DNA from: Treponema sp. UBA3649
Lineage (GTDB): Bacteria > Spirochaetota > Spirochaetia > Treponematales > Treponemataceae
Length of the DNA stretch: 7,670 nucleotides
Direction of reading: 5' to 3'
Assembly (NCBI GenBank): GCA_002373325.1
Contig: DFKI01000131.1
Coordinates: 1 to 7,670, forward strand
A program made the position numbers and the translations under genes. Below are positions 6,767 to 7,670 of the stretch, one piece after another (within the stretch, counting starts at the first letter, position 1; every line of letters starts with the position of its first letter). Below the pieces are notes generated by a model that saw only the letters and a program-made list of their open reading frames with translations, ran no database searches and had not been told where the DNA came from.

Positions 6767-6795
6767 AGTTTACCATATTGCATGTATTGTTGCAA
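6767..6795 (-). promoter_or_regulatory. Possible promoter of thrC
   Basis: Read on the minus strand, the -35-like TTGCAA (6795-6790) is separated by 17 bases from the -10-like TAAACT (6772-6767, 4 of 6 consensus). A start near 6760 would give a leader of roughly 47 bases carrying the 6734-6751 hairpin. The -10 match is mediocre. Confidence 0.4.
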
Positions 6796-6850
6796 GTGGG
6801 TAACTGGCTTTATACAAGTTTTTTTGCAAATTGAGATGTGGCCAGACAAT

Positions 6851-7360
6851 CTACATGTTCGCGTAAGTCTGCACGGAATCCTCAAGATGCTCCACGGTGA
6901 TTTCAGCCACACGGAACATTTCCATGGAATCCGCCTCATCGTGATAATGCTTTTCACAGACCACACGCTTTATTCCGCAGTTTATAATCAGCATGGCACA
7001 AGTCCGGCAAGGGGTCATACGGCAGTAAACAGTGGCTCCATCAATCGGGATGCCTCTTTTTGCGGCCTGACAGATTGCGTTCTGCTCGGCATGGACTGTC
7101 CTAACACAATGCTGGGTAATGCTTCCGTCCGCATGGATCATCTTCCGCATCAGGTGCCCGACGTCATCACAATGAGGGAGACCTGCTGGACTTCCGACAT
7201 ATCCGGTAACGAGAATCTGGTTGTCACGGGCAATCACGCATCCGCTTCGTCCACGGTCACAGGTGGCACGCTTGGCAATGGTACGAGCTACCTCCATGAA
7301 ATATTCATCCCAGGTGGGACGCACATATCCATTTTCTTCTTGAATCTGAGACTCGCTCAT
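6851..7360 (-). CDS. dCMP deaminase family protein (deoxycytidylate deaminase, ComEB-like)
   Basis: Predicted zinc-dependent cytosolic deaminase converting dCMP to dUMP, the substrate for thymidylate synthesis. The 169-residue product has the cytidine/deoxycytidylate deaminase core: catalytic HAE at 90-92 (H90 zinc ligand, E92 proton shuttle) and PCRTC at 117-121 (C118 and C121 zinc ligands). CDRGRSGCVIA (34-44) and VTGYVGSPAGLPHC (51-64) are typical of the dCMP branch rather than free cytidine deaminases. The first segment RPTWDEYFMEVA also fits that branch. The ATG at 7360 is supported by AGGAGG four bases upstream. An in-frame ATG at 7462 would add 34 residues translated mostly from a palindromic repeat and is rejected. 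It lies 130 bp downstream of a purine permease gene in the same direction, so co-transcription is possible. Allosteric control by dCTP/dTTP cannot be judged. Confidence 0.92.
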   Translation of the reverse strand: MSESQIQEENGYVRPTWDEYFMEVARTIAKRATCDRGRSGCVIARDNQILVTGYVGSPAGLPHCDDVGHLMRKMIHADGSITQHCVRTVHAEQNAICQAAKRGIPIDGATVYCRMTPCRTCAMLIINCGIKRVVCEKHYHDEADSMEMFRVAEITVEHLEDSVQTYANM

Positions 7361-7364
7361 AAAA

Positions 7365-7370
7365 CCTCCT
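7365..7370 (-). promoter_or_regulatory. Shine-Dalgarno site of the deaminase gene
   Basis: AGGAGG on the minus strand, four bases before the ATG at 7360. It decides this start against the in-frame ATG at 7462 inside the neighbouring repeat. Confidence 0.75.
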
Positions 7371-7416
7371 GGTTTGTAATAATCCAATTTCAGTGGATAT
7401 AATTTTTTCTGGAATC

Positions 7417-7461
7417 TGTCATTGCCGTACTTGATCCGGGCGTCGGAGCACGGTAATGACA
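7417..7461. repeat. 45-bp palindromic intergenic repeat, second copy at the left edge
   Basis: The outer arms TGTCATTGCCGT (7417-7428) and ACGGTAATGACA (7450-7461) pair over 12 positions with one G-U-type mismatch. An inner stem TCCG (7435-7438) with CGGA (7444-7447) closes a five-base loop. The left arm matches the reverse complement of positions 1-17. It sits between the permease stop and the deaminase start, so it would be transcribed as a stable hairpin if the two genes share a message. It has no T run, so it is not a classical terminator. The form resembles short palindromic repeats scattered through many bacterial genomes. Confidence 0.6.
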
Positions 7462-7490
7462 TTGTTTAGGAAAAATCAAAATTGAGATTT

Positions 7491-7670
7491 TTACTTTACG
7501 GCCTCAAAGATGATGTCTGCAAGGAAGATAACGGCAAGAACCCATGTTACCACAGGGATGTCCTTCATTTTCTTTCCGGCTGTCTTTGCGATGACGTAAG
7601 AGATGATTCCCCATGCGATTCCCTTTGAAATTGAGTAGGAGAAAGGCATGACCATAATCGTAATGAAAGC
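7491..7670 (-). CDS. NCS2/AzgA-type purine permease, C-terminal 59 residues (cut by window)
   Basis: Partial gene whose beginning lies right of the window; the stop is TAA at 7491-7493. The visible part reads ITIMVMPFSYSISKGIAWGI, then a membrane segment continuing to about residue 30, a basic loop TAGKKMKDIP, and a last hydrophobic span VVTWVLAVIFLADIIFEAV ending in K. MP.(S/T)YSI..GIA.G.ISY near the C-terminus is characteristic of NCS2 family permeases of the AzgA/PbuG branch, inner-membrane proton symporters for adenine, guanine or hypoxanthine. The exact substrate cannot be told from this fragment. Placement upstream of a dCMP deaminase gene suits nucleotide salvage, though 130 bp and a palindrome separate them. 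Confidence 0.75.
   Translation of the reverse strand, partial: AFITIMVMPFSYSISKGIAWGIISYVIAKTAGKKMKDIPVVTWVLAVIFLADIIFEAVK

Noticed and set aside
6784..6850. Possible terminator downstream of the deaminase (CTGGC/GCCAG pair)
   Set aside because: Five pairs around a loop of about 31 bases without a following T run is too weak to call.
6782..7402. A 206-codon open frame on the + strand opposite the deaminase gene
   Set aside because: It is antisense to a gene with intact HAE and PCxxC motifs and a good ribosome site; the + frame shows no domain-like pattern and has no Shine-Dalgarno. Shadow frame.
7465..7487. A/T-only inverted repeat AAAAATC...GATTTTT after the permease gene
   Set aside because: Stem of weak pairs with internal mismatches; not a credible intrinsic terminator.
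1..7670. A defence island, biosynthetic cluster or other new multi-gene system
   Set aside because: The recognisable genes are unrelated housekeeping functions with separate promoters or terminators and mixed orientation. Nothing links them as one system.

Overview
The window reads as ordinary chromosomal DNA from a host-associated spirochaete, most likely a Treponema. This is inference. It rests on moderate G+C with A/T-rich intergenic gaps, a secreted protein resembling a spirochaete-restricted family (243 aa, positions 3294-4025), and a broken remnant at the left edge that reads like the DUF6273-type proteins common in treponemes. No 16S rRNA, tRNA, phage, transposase or CRISPR sequence is visible.

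Layout, left to right. Positions 1-268 hold no intact gene. They contain the cut end of a dispersed palindromic repeat, a frameshifted protein remnant on the + strand (21-175), and a hairpin between 9-bp direct repeats that probably terminates glgA. glgA (glycogen synthase, 269-1747, -) follows. A 170-bp gap carries an imperfect inverted-repeat element of about 102 bp. Next is a fold-type I PLP aminotransferase (1918-3117, -), which diverges from a secreted protein of unknown function (3294-4025, +). The divergent gap has a near-consensus promoter in each direction and a pair of direct repeats beside the + promoter. A terminator hairpin separates the secreted protein from mannose-1-phosphate guanylyltransferase (4100-5218, +). 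That gene converges on threonine synthase thrC (5301-6713, -) across a short gap with a hairpin. A dCMP deaminase-type enzyme (6851-7360, -) and the last 59 residues of an NCS2/AzgA-type purine permease (7491-7670, -, cut by the window) complete the window. A 45-bp palindromic repeat lies between the last two.

Functionally this is a mosaic of housekeeping metabolism rather than one operon. It covers glycogen storage, GDP-mannose supply for surface glycans, amino-acid metabolism (aminotransferase and threonine), and nucleotide salvage and dUMP supply (permease and deaminase). Most genes appear to have their own promoter or terminator.

I found no convincing new multi-gene system. The points worth a second look are the spirochaete-type secreted protein with its compact promoter, the two repeat families in the gaps, and the decayed remnant at the left edge.
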